Positions 1 to 8,949 of a stretch of DNA of 64,000 nucleotides are shown here, piece by piece. The stretch comes from Microbacterium sp. SSM24. GTDB taxonomy: Bacteria > Actinomycetota > Actinomycetes > Actinomycetales > Microbacteriaceae. The translations under genes were made by a program, and so were the position numbers. The DNA lies in contig NZ_JAPDNQ010000001.1 in the NCBI RefSeq assembly GCF_025989145.1, forward strand, positions 1,674,001 through 1,738,000, given 5' to 3'. The number at the start of each line of letters is the position of its first letter. Position 1 is the first letter of the stretch. The notes under the pieces are model-generated. The model was not told the DNA's origin, searched no databases, and saw only the letters and a list, made by a program, of their open reading frames with translations.

Positions 1-500
1 GCGAGGTCGGACTCGGTCATCGGAGTGGACGGATGGGTCGACATCGTCGGCTGTCGGTCGAGACGGTGCACGACGCCGCCCTCGGCGGCGAAGTGGTGGC
101 CGAAGGCCGTATAGCGACCGAACCCCGGCTGCGCGAAGAGCAGCGGCACGGGTCCGGCGCCGACGATGTCTCGTCCGATCTCGAGCACGCGGCCGAGGCT
201 GCCGATGCGGGGCGACGAGTCCACCGTGGAGCAGGCCTTGTACTGCACGACCGCGGGCTCCAGCGCCGCGAGCGCCGTGAGCGCGGGGCGCACCTCGGCG
301 TCGAGGTCGTCCGTGTCCAGCGAGCGCGCGATGCCGGCGATCCCCACGACGGCGCACTCCGATGCGGCATGTCGCAACGCCGCGTCGGCGGGCATGCCGA
401 TGAACAGGCGCCCGTTCAGGCCGTGACGGGCGAACTGCAGCAGGGCGTCCACGCTGCCGGTGACGTCGTCGCCGTAGAAGGCGCAGCGCAGGTCACTCAC
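1..500 (-). CDS. oiaK: Four-carbon acid sugar kinase (DUF1537), 3-oxo-isoapionate kinase-like, cut by the window edge
   Basis: The start is a GTG at 500 that overlaps the RLP stop by 8 bases; the 3' end lies outside the window. The N-terminus reads VSDLRCAFYGDDVTGSVDAL and is followed about 100 residues on by YKACSTVDSSPRIGS. Both are hallmark motifs of the DUF1537 kinase N-terminal domain, which phosphorylates sugar acids such as erythronate, threonate and 3-oxo-isoapionate. The gene directly follows a RuBisCO-like protein, and that pairing is known from D-apiose catabolism, where OiaK makes 3-oxo-isoapionate 4-phosphate for the RLP. The family call is firm. The substrate is inferred from context, and the C-terminal nucleotide-binding half cannot be seen. 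Confidence 0.8.
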   Translation of the reverse strand, partial: MSDLRCAFYGDDVTGSVDALLQFARHGLNGRLFIGMPADAALRHAASECAVVGIAGIARSLDTDDLDAEVRPALTALAALEPAVVQYKACSTVDSSPRIGSLGRVLEIGRDIVGAGPVPLLFAQPGFGRYTAFGHHFAAEGGVVHRLDRQPTMSTHPSTPMTESDL

Positions 501-1746
501 GGACGGCTCCGAAGATCTCGGTCGCGCGGCGAAGGGCCTCGGAACTGCGCAGCGCGTCGTGCACGGACTCGCCGCGTTCGGCCGATGCCCACGCGTCGCG
601 CATGCTCGCGACACCGGCTGCGGCTCCGCCGGGGTGGCCGTGGATGCCGCCGCCGGCCAGCACGAGGAGGTCGGTCGTGCCCACGGCGGCGTAGGTGGCG
701 TGCGCGAGCCCCGCCCACTGCCCCGAGGAGAGCACCGGCACGGTCGGAGTCAGGTCCAGCAGCGGCGCCCGCACCGCGGCGATCGAGTCGAGCACCTCGG
801 CGTCGGACTCGTAGAACTTGTTCGAGATGCCGTTGGTGTGCAGGTGATCGGCCCCGCCGAGGCGCGCGAGCTGCTGCCAGGCCCGGAAGGCGATGCCCAC
901 CTGCGGGGACCGGCTGATCGCGCCGAACCCGGCCCGATGTCCGTGGATCGGGACGCGCGCGAAGCGGTTGACCGCAGCCAGCCCGGCGAGGCCGACGCCG
1001 TTGATGCACACCATCACGCACGTCCCACCCGCGTTCACGACCAGGTCGTGGTTGGCTTCGAGCCGGTCGAGGTCGTCGGTGATGTTGAACGCGTACATCG
1101 GCTTGACGCCGGTGCGGTCCGCGTGGCGCTCGAGCACGGGCATCACCGCAGCCACGCGTGCGGCCAGCGGGGCGTGGGGTCCGTTTCCCTGCAGCTCGTC
1201 GTCCTTGATGAAGTCGACGCCCGCCGCCGCGAGGTCGCCGACGAGGGCGGCGAGGTCGTCGGGCGAGAGGCCGATCGACGGCTTCACGATCGTGCCGATC
1301 ATCGCCCCCGACGCACGGCCGGTGAGCTCCCGCGTGCCCGCGACGCCGAACGAAGGCCCCCGATACCGCTCGGCGAAGGGGGCGGGCAGCTCGAGGTCGA
1401 CGAGCTTCACCGCCGCGAGCTCCTTGATCTCGAAGAGGTTGCCGGCGACGGCGGCGAGCAGATTCGGGATCGACGGGCCGAAGTTGTCGAGCGGGAACCT
1501 CAGCCGCACCGCCGCTCGCCGCCGCTGCGACGGATCACCCACGGTGCCGGGGAGAGCGGATGCCGCGCCCACCGGCATCTCGATCAGCTCGTCGACCTGC
1601 GCCGCGAAGCGCGCGCGCAGATCGTCGGTCTCGCGTTCGACGCGCACGAAGGTGCCGGTCGACTGCTCTCCCGCGAGCACCTCCGCCGCACGAGCGAGCG
1701 GCAGCGACGTCTCGATCTCGTACGTCGCGATCACGTGTTCGGTCAT
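493..1746 (-). CDS. oiaX: RuBisCO-like protein, probable 3-oxo-isoapionate-4-phosphate decarboxylase
   Basis: This 417-residue protein of the RuBisCO large-subunit superfamily is not a Calvin-cycle enzyme. The metal site is intact: K181-D182-D183-E184 matches the carbamylated Lys and its two acidic partners. Also present are K155 in GTIVKPSIG, the HGHR motif at 268-271, SSG at 340-342 and a phosphate-loop-like GGGIHGHP. The second Lys of the usual KPK is Ser (S157), and the loop-6 GKLEG is replaced by SNKFYES. RLPs in D-apiose clusters decarboxylate or transcarboxylate 3-oxo-isoapionate 4-phosphate; decarboxylation would give L-erythrulose 1-phosphate. The gene sits 23 bases after the GH127 gene with an AAGG ribosome site and overlaps the kinase. 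The superfamily is certain. The decarboxylase call over a transcarboxylase/hydrolase is an inference. Confidence 0.75.
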   Translation of the reverse strand: MTEHVIATYEIETSLPLARAAEVLAGEQSTGTFVRVERETDDLRARFAAQVDELIEMPVGAASALPGTVGDPSQRRRAAVRLRFPLDNFGPSIPNLLAAVAGNLFEIKELAAVKLVDLELPAPFAERYRGPSFGVAGTRELTGRASGAMIGTIVKPSIGLSPDDLAALVGDLAAAGVDFIKDDELQGNGPHAPLAARVAAVMPVLERHADRTGVKPMYAFNITDDLDRLEANHDLVVNAGGTCVMVCINGVGLAGLAAVNRFARVPIHGHRAGFGAISRSPQVGIAFRAWQQLARLGGADHLHTNGISNKFYESDAEVLDSIAAVRAPLLDLTPTVPVLSSGQWAGLAHATYAAVGTTDLLVLAGGGIHGHPGGAAAGVASMRDAWASAERGESVHDALRSSEALRRATEIFGAVRE

Positions 1747-1769
1747 GTCGCCTTCACACCCTCCGGTCG

Positions 1770-3737
1770 TCACCAGATCAGGGGCAGCCACACCGACATC
1801 TCGGAGGGCCCGCGGTTCCCCCACGCGAAGTAGGGGATCAGCCGTGCGGTCGCCGTCACGAGGGGTGCGTCCTCGAGGTCGCCGTAGAGCTCGTCGCCCC
1901 CGCCGCCGGGGAGCACCACGAGCTCGGTCTCGAGGGCGACGAGCCGCTCGCCGGCGAGTTCGACCTCGACGGGCGCGAAGGCGCCGCCGCGTCGCAGCGC
2001 CGCCTGCTCGAGGCGCACGCCCGCGGGCAGGTCCGGGCTCTCGACGGCGTACACGACCGGGCCGCGCTGCACGGCGACCTGGTTGACGAGGTCCTCGGCC
2101 AGCCGGTGTCCGCGCAGCACCCGCACCGGCATCGGCAGGTCGAGCACCACGGACTCGCCGCCGCGCCACTCGCGGTCGATCGCGGTGTAGGTGCCGGGCG
2201 CCGACACCGCCACGGCCTCGCCGTCGACGGTGAGCGCGGCATCCGTCGCCCATCCCGGGATGCGCAGGTGCAGCGGGATGCCGCCGCCCGCCGCCTCCTC
2301 GACGATGAACTTGATGCGACCCTGCCAGGGGTAGTCGCTGTGCTCCCGCAGGGCGAGCACGCGTCCGTCCGCCGTGGTGTGCCGCAGTGCGCTGCCGCCG
2401 TACTGGTGCACGAAGAGGCCCTCGGCGGATGCGGAGGCCGCCCGCTCGTGGAACCGGGCGAGCGTGCGGGCCGTGTTCGGCGGGCAGCAGAAGCAGCTCA
2501 GATACGACTCGCGCAGGCGCTCGTCGGACGGGGGCGGGTCCGGGACGGGATGCAGTCCGGTGTCGCCCGCGCGGCGGAGTGCGAAGGGCAGCTCCCGCAC
2601 CTGGCGCAGCGGGTTGGTGTAGAAGTACTCCGAGCCGGAGAGGCTGATGCCGGCCAGCAGGGCGTTGAACGCGATGCGCTCGATGACATCGGCGTACCGC
2701 GCGTCTCCCGTGAGGGCCAGCATCCGCTCGCTCCACAGGATCATGCCGATGTTCGCGCACGATTCGCCGTGCGCCGTCGTGTGCGGCAGCTGGTACGCGC
2801 GACCGTAGGCCTGGTGCACGCGGCTGATCTGCTCCTGCCACGGCGACCCGTCCGGAGACGCCCCGTCGTAGAGGGCGCCGCAGCCGCCGGTGACGTACAG
2901 CTTCGTGTCGACCACGTCGCGCCACAGGCCCTCGAGGACCCCGGTGAGCTCGTCGTCGCCCGTCTCGGCGACGAGATCGGCGAGGCCCGCGTAGAGGTAG
3001 TTCGCGCGGACGGCGTGGCCGGCGACCACGGTCTGCTCGCGCACCGGGACGCGGTCCTGGTTGTCGTCGCCGCCCTCGAAGTCGTCCCGCACCCGCAGGA
3101 ACGACTCGGCGAGCCGCAGGTACTGCGCCTCGCCGGTCGCACGGTAGAGCTCGATCACGGCCATGTAGTGCGACGGGCAGATGGCGCTGCGGGCGAGCTC
3201 GAGCGGTTTGTTCGTGGCCAGGTCTTCGAGGAAGGATGCCGCGCCCCGCGCGACGTCGAGCAGCGTCGTGTCGCCGGTGACCTCGAAGTGCCGCACGCCG
3301 GCGGTGATGAGGTGGCCGAGGTTGTAGGTCTCGAAGTGGAACCGATCCGCGAGCGCGGTCGCATCGGACCGGTGGCGCTGCGCGATGAGCGTCGGCGTGT
3401 GAAGGTACCCGTCCTCGCGCTGCACGGAGGCGATGAGGTGCGCGACCGCATCGACGGTGGCGGCCAGCTCTGGATCGGGGTCGGTCTCGAGCCGGGCGAT
3501 CGCCGCTTCGAGCCACTTGTAGAAGTCGCCGTCCATGAACGGCGGACCGGTGTGCTCGCCGTCCTCGAGCCCTGCGGCGACCTCGAAGTTGCGCAGGCCG
3601 GGGCTGATGTCGGGATCGCTCAGCGATGCCCACATGCGCGGCACCGTGGTGTCGCCGGTGCGTCGGTGGATGCCGCCCCAGAACCCGCTGTCCCAGCGCG
3701 CCTCCGCGGCCGTGAGCGGCCGCATGACGGTGGTCAT
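1770..3737 (-). CDS. GH127 family glycoside hydrolase (beta-L-arabinofuranosidase-like)
   Basis: This 655-residue cytoplasmic protein has no signal peptide. The zinc-cysteine active site of GH127 is recognisable: E325 and C327 in HGESCANIG, and C417-C418 in SCFCCPPN. In the characterised enzyme HypBA1 the equivalent Glu and three Cys bind zinc, with one Cys as nucleophile. GH127 members release beta-L-arabinofuranose, and at least one acts on aceric acid of rhamnogalacturonan II. The start codon overlaps the stop of the racemase-like gene by four bases, so it is translated from the same operon mRNA. The sugar it releases cannot be told from sequence. A neighbouring GH78 and an apiose-type pathway point to plant side chains. 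Confidence 0.85.
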   Translation of the reverse strand: MTTVMRPLTAAEARWDSGFWGGIHRRTGDTTVPRMWASLSDPDISPGLRNFEVAAGLEDGEHTGPPFMDGDFYKWLEAAIARLETDPDPELAATVDAVAHLIASVQREDGYLHTPTLIAQRHRSDATALADRFHFETYNLGHLITAGVRHFEVTGDTTLLDVARGAASFLEDLATNKPLELARSAICPSHYMAVIELYRATGEAQYLRLAESFLRVRDDFEGGDDNQDRVPVREQTVVAGHAVRANYLYAGLADLVAETGDDELTGVLEGLWRDVVDTKLYVTGGCGALYDGASPDGSPWQEQISRVHQAYGRAYQLPHTTAHGESCANIGMILWSERMLALTGDARYADVIERIAFNALLAGISLSGSEYFYTNPLRQVRELPFALRRAGDTGLHPVPDPPPSDERLRESYLSCFCCPPNTARTLARFHERAASASAEGLFVHQYGGSALRHTTADGRVLALREHSDYPWQGRIKFIVEEAAGGGIPLHLRIPGWATDAALTVDGEAVAVSAPGTYTAIDREWRGGESVVLDLPMPVRVLRGHRLAEDLVNQVAVQRGPVVYAVESPDLPAGVRLEQAALRRGGAFAPVEVELAGERLVALETELVVLPGGGGDELYGDLEDAPLVTATARLIPYFAWGNRGPSEMSVWLPLIW

Positions 3738-4390
3738 CGCCCGGCTCCGCCGACGGTGGCGGCGAGCCGCTCGATGCCCGGCGCGATGCTCGTGAGCACG
3801 GGAACGCCGACGGACACGCGCTCCGCCGCCGTCGCCATCGACGCCTGGGCGAGGACGACGACGTCGGAGTGCGCGGCGGCCCGCTCGATGGCGTCGGCGA
3901 CGAGCCGGTCGTGGGTGTCGCGGTCGCCCGAGGCCACCGCCGCGAACGCGCCGTCGATGACGTGGGCGACGATCTCCGGATCCCGCCCCGCGAGCGCTGC
4001 CCGCTCGCGCAGCAGCCCGACGGTCGGCGTGCACGTGGTGGCGAGCGTCGCGAGCACGGTGATCCGGGAACCGGCGGCGGTCGCGGCATCCGCCATCGCC
4101 TCGTCGATGCGCAGCACCGGGATGCCGACCTTCGCCGCCGTCGGAGCGGCCAGGTGCGAGATCGAGGAGCACGTGAGCATGACCACGTCGGCGCCGGCGC
4201 TCTGGGCCGCCCGCACGAGATCCTCCACGCGGTCGGGGACGGATGCCGCGAGCCCGGCGTCGCCCAGATCGGCGACGATCCGGTCGTCGAGGTAGTTGAC
4301 GAAGGTGGCATCGGGCAGGGCCGCGCGGGCGCGGTCGGCGACCGGGCCGATCACGACCGCGCCGGTGTGGACGAAGGCGACGCGGGTCAT
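3734..4390 (-). CDS. Aspartate/glutamate (hydantoin) racemase superfamily protein with a single motif cysteine
   Basis: This 218-residue protein has the Asp/Glu racemase fold. The first catalytic-type cysteine is present (C74 in MLTCSSISHLA). Where racemases carry a second Cys, this protein has AQASMA at 181-186. A further Cys (C120, TTCTPT) lies outside the usual motif. Loss of one Cys is typical of superfamily members that are not racemases, such as decarboxylases and isomerases. It overlaps GH78 upstream and GH127 downstream by four bases each. Its job in the operon is unknown; an epimerase, isomerase or decarboxylase acting on a sugar acid is possible. Confidence 0.7.
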   Translation of the reverse strand: MTRVAFVHTGAVVIGPVADRARAALPDATFVNYLDDRIVADLGDAGLAASVPDRVEDLVRAAQSAGADVVMLTCSSISHLAAPTAAKVGIPVLRIDEAMADAATAAGSRITVLATLATTCTPTVGLLRERAALAGRDPEIVAHVIDGAFAAVASGDRDTHDRLVADAIERAAAHSDVVVLAQASMATAAERVSVGVPVLTSIAPGIERLAATVGGAGR

Positions 4391-6996
4391 GCCGTCTCCA
4401 GCTCCGCCGCGAGGGCGACGACGCGCTCGTGGACCCCGTGCCCGACCTGTTCGGGTTCGCGCCCGTCGAGATCGATCACCCCCGTCGCGCCGACCGGGAC
4501 GACGACACGCACGCGCAGCTCTCCTTGGTCGAGGCTCCACCGGATCGACGCCTCGCCGTAGGGCGTGATGTGGCGAGCGGATGCCTCGGTCAGTCCGCCG
4601 CCGGGACGCGGGGCGAACCGCACCCGGCGGTAGCCGGGCGCGTCGGGAGCGAGACCGGCCACGACGCGATGCATCCAGTCCGCCACCGCGCCGAGAGCGT
4701 AGTGGTTGAACGAGGTCATCGTGCCGTCGTTGACGGTGCCGTCGGGCAGGAGCGCGTCCCACCGCTCCCAGATCGTCGTCGCGCCCATGCCCACCTGGTA
4801 CAGCCACGACGGGCACTCCTCCTCCAGGAGCAGGTCGTACGCGGCGTCGAGGTGACCGTTCGCGCTGAGGGCATCGGTGACGAGAGGTGTTCCGACGAAC
4901 CCGGTCGCGATGCGATTGCCTTCGGCGCGCACGAGCTCGGCCAGGCGCGCCGCGGCGGCTCCGCGCAGGTCGTCCGGCAGCAGGTCGAACCGGAGCGCCA
5001 GCGCATACGCGGTCTGGGCGTCGGAGGCCATCCGGCCGTCCGCGCCGACGTAGCGCCCGACGAAGGCGACACGCGCTTCGTCGGCCAGCGCCGCGTACGC
5101 GGACTCCGCCGCGGCGTCGCCGAGCACGGCGGCCATTCGCGCGACGAGGCGCGCGGAGTGCGCGAAGTAGGCGCTCGCGACGAGGTAGCGGTCGGTGCGT
5201 GCGTCGGCCGGGTCCTGCGGCGGCGCGGCCGGATCGAGCCAGTCGCCGAGCTGGAACCCGGAGTCCCACAGGCGTGACGGACCGGCGATCTCGGCCTGCA
5301 GGTCGACCCAGCGGCGTGCGCTCTCGAACTGCGCCCGCAGCACCCCTTCGTCGCCGAAGCGCTCGTAGAGGGTCCACGGCACCACGGTCGCGGCGTCGCC
5401 CCACGCGGCCCCCGGCCGCTGCGGCGTCCACATCGTGTCGGCCGGGATCACGGGCACGTACCAGGGCACGGTGCCGTCGGGGAGCTGCTCCGCCTCGAGG
5501 TCGCGCAGCCAGCCGGCCAGCATTCCCGAGCAGTCGTAGAGGTAGGACGCCGTCGGTGCGAACACCTGGATGTCGCCCGTCCAGCCCAGGCGCTCGTCGC
5601 GCTGCGGGCAGTCGGTGGGCACGTCCACGAAGTTGCCGCGCATGCCCCACACCACGTTCTCGTGCAGACGGTCGAGCGCAGGATCGGAGGAGGCGAACCA
5701 TCCCGTGCGCTCCATGTCGGTGTGGATCACGCGCGCCACGAGGGCGCCGGACGCGGCATCCGCCTCGAGGTCGCCGTGCCAGCCGTCGACCTCGACGTAG
5801 CGGAACCCGTGGAACGTGAACCGCGGCTCCCACTCCTCGCCGTCGGGACGGCCCGCGAAGATGTACGCGTCGGTCGAGCGCGCGTCGCGCAGCGGCCGCG
5901 TGTACAGCTCGCCGCTCTGGAGCACCTCGGCCGTGCGGAGGGTGACGGTGGTGCCGGCGGGTGCGGTGGCGCGCAGGCGCACGAACCCGACGAGATTCTG
6001 GCCGAAGTCGAGGATGCGGCGTCCGCTCGGCGTGGTCAGCACCGCCACCGCGGCGACGTCCTCGACCACGCGCACGGGCGGCGCGGTCGGGGCGACCAGC
6101 GTGGCGGGGTCGCGGCGGCGCAACTGGACCCGGCCCCATCCGGAATCGTCGAATCCGGGCGCCGACCATCCGGCCCACTCCTCGCGGGCGTCGTACACCT
6201 CGCCGTCGTAGAGGCTCGCGGAGATGATCGGGCTGGGCGCGGCCTTCCACGACGTGTCGGTCGCGACGGTCTCGCGCGTGCCGTCGTCGTACTCGAGCTC
6301 GAGCTGCCCGACGAACGACAGGTCGTCGCCGAAGAGGTTGCGGAAGCCGCCCCGCCAGCCGAGCCGGCCGCGGTACCAGCCGTCGCCGAGCCACGCGCCG
6401 ACGGCGTTAGCGCCTTCGCGCACGATCCCCGTGACGTCGTAGGTGTAGTAGCGGAGGCGTTCGCGGTAGACGGTCCAGCCCGGCGAGAGCACGTCGTCGC
6501 CGACGCGGACGCCGTTGAGCTCCGCCTGGTACACGCCGTGCGCGGTGGCGTACAGGCGGGCACGAACGAGGCCCGGCCGCACCGCGAACTCCCGGCGCAC
6601 GAGAGAGGGGCGCCGGGTGTCGGTCGTCGGATTCTCGTTCCACACGGCGCCGACCGGCCCGGCGGACCAGTCCGACGCGTCGAGCAGGCCGGCCTCGACG
6701 TGCGCCCAGGGTCCTGCCGCGCTCCAGGTGCCGTCCTGGCCGCGTACGGCGACGCGCACGGCCGCGCGCTCCCGCGAGACGAGCGGCTCGGCCGGCCACT
6801 CCACCAGCACCTGGTCATCCGACGTCACCTCGAACGACGACGTCGCGCCGCGCGAGGCGACCTCGACGCGATAGGCGGACTGCTGCCACTGCTCGGGGGC
6901 CGATTCGACGACCCACGACAGGCGCGGGCGCGACTCGCCGATACCGAGGGCCTCGCGATGGTGCTCGAAGCGAGGGGCGGACACCGTGACCGTCAT
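4387..6996 (-). CDS. GH78 alpha-L-rhamnosidase family protein
   Basis: This 869-residue protein has the full GH78 layout: N-terminal beta-sandwich domains (residues about 1-330, with ARLYATAHGVYQAELNG and GDGWYRGRLGW), an (alpha/alpha)6 catalytic barrel containing VPTDCPQRDERLGWTGD, and a C-terminal beta domain with RRVRFAPRPGGGLT. The DCPQRDERLGW stretch holds the conserved acidic active-site residues. No signal peptide is seen, so it probably acts on imported rhamnosides. It is the first gene of the minus-strand operon and faces the SDR gene across a region with two LacI-type operators. GH78 enzymes cleave terminal alpha-L-rhamnose from pectin fragments and flavonoid or apiosyl glycosides. 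Confidence 0.9.
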   Translation of the reverse strand: MTVTVSAPRFEHHREALGIGESRPRLSWVVESAPEQWQQSAYRVEVASRGATSSFEVTSDDQVLVEWPAEPLVSRERAAVRVAVRGQDGTWSAAGPWAHVEAGLLDASDWSAGPVGAVWNENPTTDTRRPSLVRREFAVRPGLVRARLYATAHGVYQAELNGVRVGDDVLSPGWTVYRERLRYYTYDVTGIVREGANAVGAWLGDGWYRGRLGWRGGFRNLFGDDLSFVGQLELEYDDGTRETVATDTSWKAAPSPIISASLYDGEVYDAREEWAGWSAPGFDDSGWGRVQLRRRDPATLVAPTAPPVRVVEDVAAVAVLTTPSGRRILDFGQNLVGFVRLRATAPAGTTVTLRTAEVLQSGELYTRPLRDARSTDAYIFAGRPDGEEWEPRFTFHGFRYVEVDGWHGDLEADAASGALVARVIHTDMERTGWFASSDPALDRLHENVVWGMRGNFVDVPTDCPQRDERLGWTGDIQVFAPTASYLYDCSGMLAGWLRDLEAEQLPDGTVPWYVPVIPADTMWTPQRPGAAWGDAATVVPWTLYERFGDEGVLRAQFESARRWVDLQAEIAGPSRLWDSGFQLGDWLDPAAPPQDPADARTDRYLVASAYFAHSARLVARMAAVLGDAAAESAYAALADEARVAFVGRYVGADGRMASDAQTAYALALRFDLLPDDLRGAAAARLAELVRAEGNRIATGFVGTPLVTDALSANGHLDAAYDLLLEEECPSWLYQVGMGATTIWERWDALLPDGTVNDGTMTSFNHYALGAVADWMHRVVAGLAPDAPGYRRVRFAPRPGGGLTEASARHITPYGEASIRWSLDQGELRVRVVVPVGATGVIDLDGREPEQVGHGVHERVVALAAELETA

Positions 6997-7013
6997 TGGA
7001 CACTCCAGGTTAC

Positions 7014-7027
7014 TCGAAACGTTTCAG
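7014..7027. promoter_or_regulatory. LacI-type operator 1
   Basis: TCGAAACGTTTCAG has a perfect 10-base palindromic core (GAAACGTTTC) and lies 18 bases upstream of the GH78 start. It matches the CcpA/LacI-class operator pattern and recurs at four other places in this locus. Confidence 0.75.
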
Positions 7028-7068
7028 AACCGAATCTTCTGTTCATTGGGGACATGCGGGGAATAGGA

Positions 7069-7082
7069 TTGTGACGTTTCAA
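7069..7082. promoter_or_regulatory. LacI-type operator 2
   Basis: TTGTGACGTTTCAA matches TTGAAACGTTTCAA at 12 of 14 positions. Its centre is 55 bases from operator 1, in the divergent promoter region between the GH78 and SDR genes, so a regulator could control both directions. Confidence 0.6.
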
Positions 7083-7151
7083 ACGATAGCGCACCGACGC
7101 GCGGGCCCGAGTGCCCGAGGCGGTGCCACACTGGACCCCGGAGGGACCGCC

Positions 7152-7982
7152 ATGTACATCGCCGTCACCGGAAGCAGCGGCACGCTGGGCCGCGCGACCG
7201 TCGAACGACTCCTCGCCGACGGGCATGACGTCATCGGATTCGACCTGTCCGGCATCCCAGGACCAGGCTTCACGCGTGTGGATCTCGGCGACTACGGCCA
7301 GACCCTCGACGCGTTCCTGGGTGTGACCGCCCGTCACGGCGGCCTCGATGCGATCGTGCATCTCGCTGCGGTGCCCGTGAACGGCCTGATCCCCGACGTC
7401 ACGACGTTCGAGAACAACCTCGCCGCGTCGTACCACGTGCTCTTCGCCGCGCATCGCGCCGGCATCCGCACCGTCGTCCTCGCGTCGAGCATCACCGCGA
7501 TGGGATTCCCGTTCGACGATGCGCCGCCGTCGCTGCCCGTCGGCGAGGACTACACGAGGGCCAACAACACCTATGGCCTCGGCAAGGTCGTCGAGGAGGC
7601 CCTCGCCGCGCAGCTCGTGGGGTGGCATCCGGATGCCTCGATCACCGCACTCCGCTTCACCAACGTGGTCGCCCCCGACGCGTACGCCACCTTCGAGCGG
7701 GCCGGCGATCCCGAGTACCGCCGCGACCTCATCGGCTCGTGGGTCGACGCCCGCGACGGCGCGGAGGCCGTCGCGCTCGCGCTCGCCGCGGCGCGTCCGG
7801 GCTTCGAGATCTACAACGTCGCCGCGCCGACGTCGGGATCGTCGATCCCGTCGCGCGAGCTCGCGGAGCGCTGGTTCCCCGGCACTCCCGTCGCGGACGA
7901 TCTCGGCGAGTTCGAGTCGCTGATGTCCACGCGCAGGATCCAGGAGCACCTCGGCTTCCGCGCCCGCCACGACTGGCGCTGA
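7152..7982 (+). CDS. NAD(P)-dependent SDR-family epimerase/dehydrogenase
   Basis: This 276-residue extended SDR has a Rossmann motif TGSSGTLGR at 6-14, a Ser in VLASSITAMG, and a catalytic Tyr-x3-Lys in TYGLGK. The size resembles uronate dehydrogenase and related sugar C1 dehydrogenases as well as nucleotide-sugar epimerases. The ATG at 7152 is preceded by GGAGGG. It is divergent from the GH78 operon, shares two LacI-type operators with it, and converges with the ABC genes. A role oxidising a released monosaccharide (L-rhamnose, D-apiose or an arabinose) is plausible but not shown. Confidence 0.75.
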   Translation: MYIAVTGSSGTLGRATVERLLADGHDVIGFDLSGIPGPGFTRVDLGDYGQTLDAFLGVTARHGGLDAIVHLAAVPVNGLIPDVTTFENNLAASYHVLFAAHRAGIRTVVLASSITAMGFPFDDAPPSLPVGEDYTRANNTYGLGKVVEEALAAQLVGWHPDASITALRFTNVVAPDAYATFERAGDPEYRRDLIGSWVDARDGAEAVALALAAARPGFEIYNVAAPTSGSSIPSRELAERWFPGTPVADDLGEFESLMSTRRIQEHLGFRARHDWR

Positions 7983-7984
7983 GC

Positions 7985-8022
7985 GATGCCGGCGGGTGCC
8001 GTCCTCGCAACCCGCCGGCATC
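7985..8022. terminator. Bidirectional hairpin between convergent genes
   Basis: Perfect 13-bp inverted repeat (GATGCCGGCGGGT and its complement) with a 12-base loop, just after the SDR stop and just before the end of the convergent permease gene. No T-run follows, which is common in high-GC terminators. Confidence 0.7.
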
Positions 8023-8026
8023 GGTC

Positions 8027-8935
8027 TCATCCCTTCACCGCGCCGGCCGCGAGGCCTTTCATGATGCGCTGGTTGAGGAAGAGGTAGAGCACCAGGATTC
8101 CGAACACGGTGATGCAGATCGCCGCGAACAGCGGACCGTAGTTGATCGCGCCGTACTCGCCCGAGAAGTTCAGCAGGCCCACCTGGATCGTGTTGAGGCT
8201 CTTCTTGCCGCCGAAGATCAGCGCGATCAGCAGGTCGTTCCAGATGAGGAAGAACTGCACGATCGCCACCGTCAGGATCGCGTTGCGCATCATCGGGAAG
8301 CCGATCGAGAAGAAAGCCCGCGTCATCGAGGCGCCGTCGATCGTGGCGGCCTCGAAGATCTCTCGGGGGATCGCCCGGAAGTACGTCGCCATCATGAACA
8401 CCGTGAGCGGCAGGCCGCCGGCGGTGTAGATGAGGATCATCGGCCAGTAGGTTCCGTTCAGCCCGCTCTGGAAGAAGGCGTTGAACAGCGGCAGGATCAC
8501 CATCTGGCCGGGGATCATGATGCCCGCGAGGAACAGGAGCAGGATCGTGCCGCGCCCCTTGAAGACGAGCACCTCGAGGGCGAACCCGGCGGCGGTGCCC
8601 AGCAGCACGATGAACACGAGCGACGGCACCGTCACGATGAGGGAGTTCGTGATCGTGGTGGCGAGGTTTCCCGTCTCCCACGCGATGGCGTAGTTCTCCC
8701 AGTGCCATTCGTCGGGCATCGCGTACGACGGGTTCGACAGGAAGTCGGCGTTGGACTTGAACGAGTTGATGACCATCCAGAACAGCGGATACGCGGTCAC
8801 GATGATGAGGAACGTGATCGTCAGCCACGTGGGGATGCGGCGCAGCACGTGCAGTGCGACCGCGCCGGGCGTGCGGCGGTGCGGTTCGAAGGCGCGCGGA
8901 GTGTGGACGGCGGTCGTATCGAGAGTCGCGGTCAT
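8027..8935 (-). CDS. Sugar ABC transporter permease (MalG type)
   Basis: This 302-residue inner-membrane permease has six predicted membrane segments, starting with TWLTITFLIIVTAYPLFWMV. It carries the EAA cytoplasmic-loop motif (EAATIDGASMTRAFFSIGFP), which contacts the ATPase. The ATG at 8935 was preferred because it lies 14 bases after the MalF stop with a GGAG site; longer in-frame starts would run into the previous gene. It is the last gene of the operon substrate-binding protein, MalF, MalG. No ATPase is encoded; CUT1 systems in actinobacteria usually share an MsiK-type ATPase. Confidence 0.92.
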   Translation of the reverse strand: MTATLDTTAVHTPRAFEPHRRTPGAVALHVLRRIPTWLTITFLIIVTAYPLFWMVINSFKSNADFLSNPSYAMPDEWHWENYAIAWETGNLATTITNSLIVTVPSLVFIVLLGTAAGFALEVLVFKGRGTILLLFLAGIMIPGQMVILPLFNAFFQSGLNGTYWPMILIYTAGGLPLTVFMMATYFRAIPREIFEAATIDGASMTRAFFSIGFPMMRNAILTVAIVQFFLIWNDLLIALIFGGKKSLNTIQVGLLNFSGEYGAINYGPLFAAICITVFGILVLYLFLNQRIMKGLAAGAVKG

Positions 8936-8949
8936 GGTCGTGGCTCCGT

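Noticed and set aside
493..1746. True carbon-fixing RuBisCO
   Set aside because: Key phosphate and loop-6 residues differ, and there is no small subunit or phosphoribulokinase; it clusters with a sugar-acid kinase.
493..4311. A 1272-codon open frame on the minus strand
   Set aside because: Only its last third is real (the RLP). The rest is an Arg/Pro-rich out-of-frame reading of the GH127 and racemase-like genes, which have clear family motifs in other frames.
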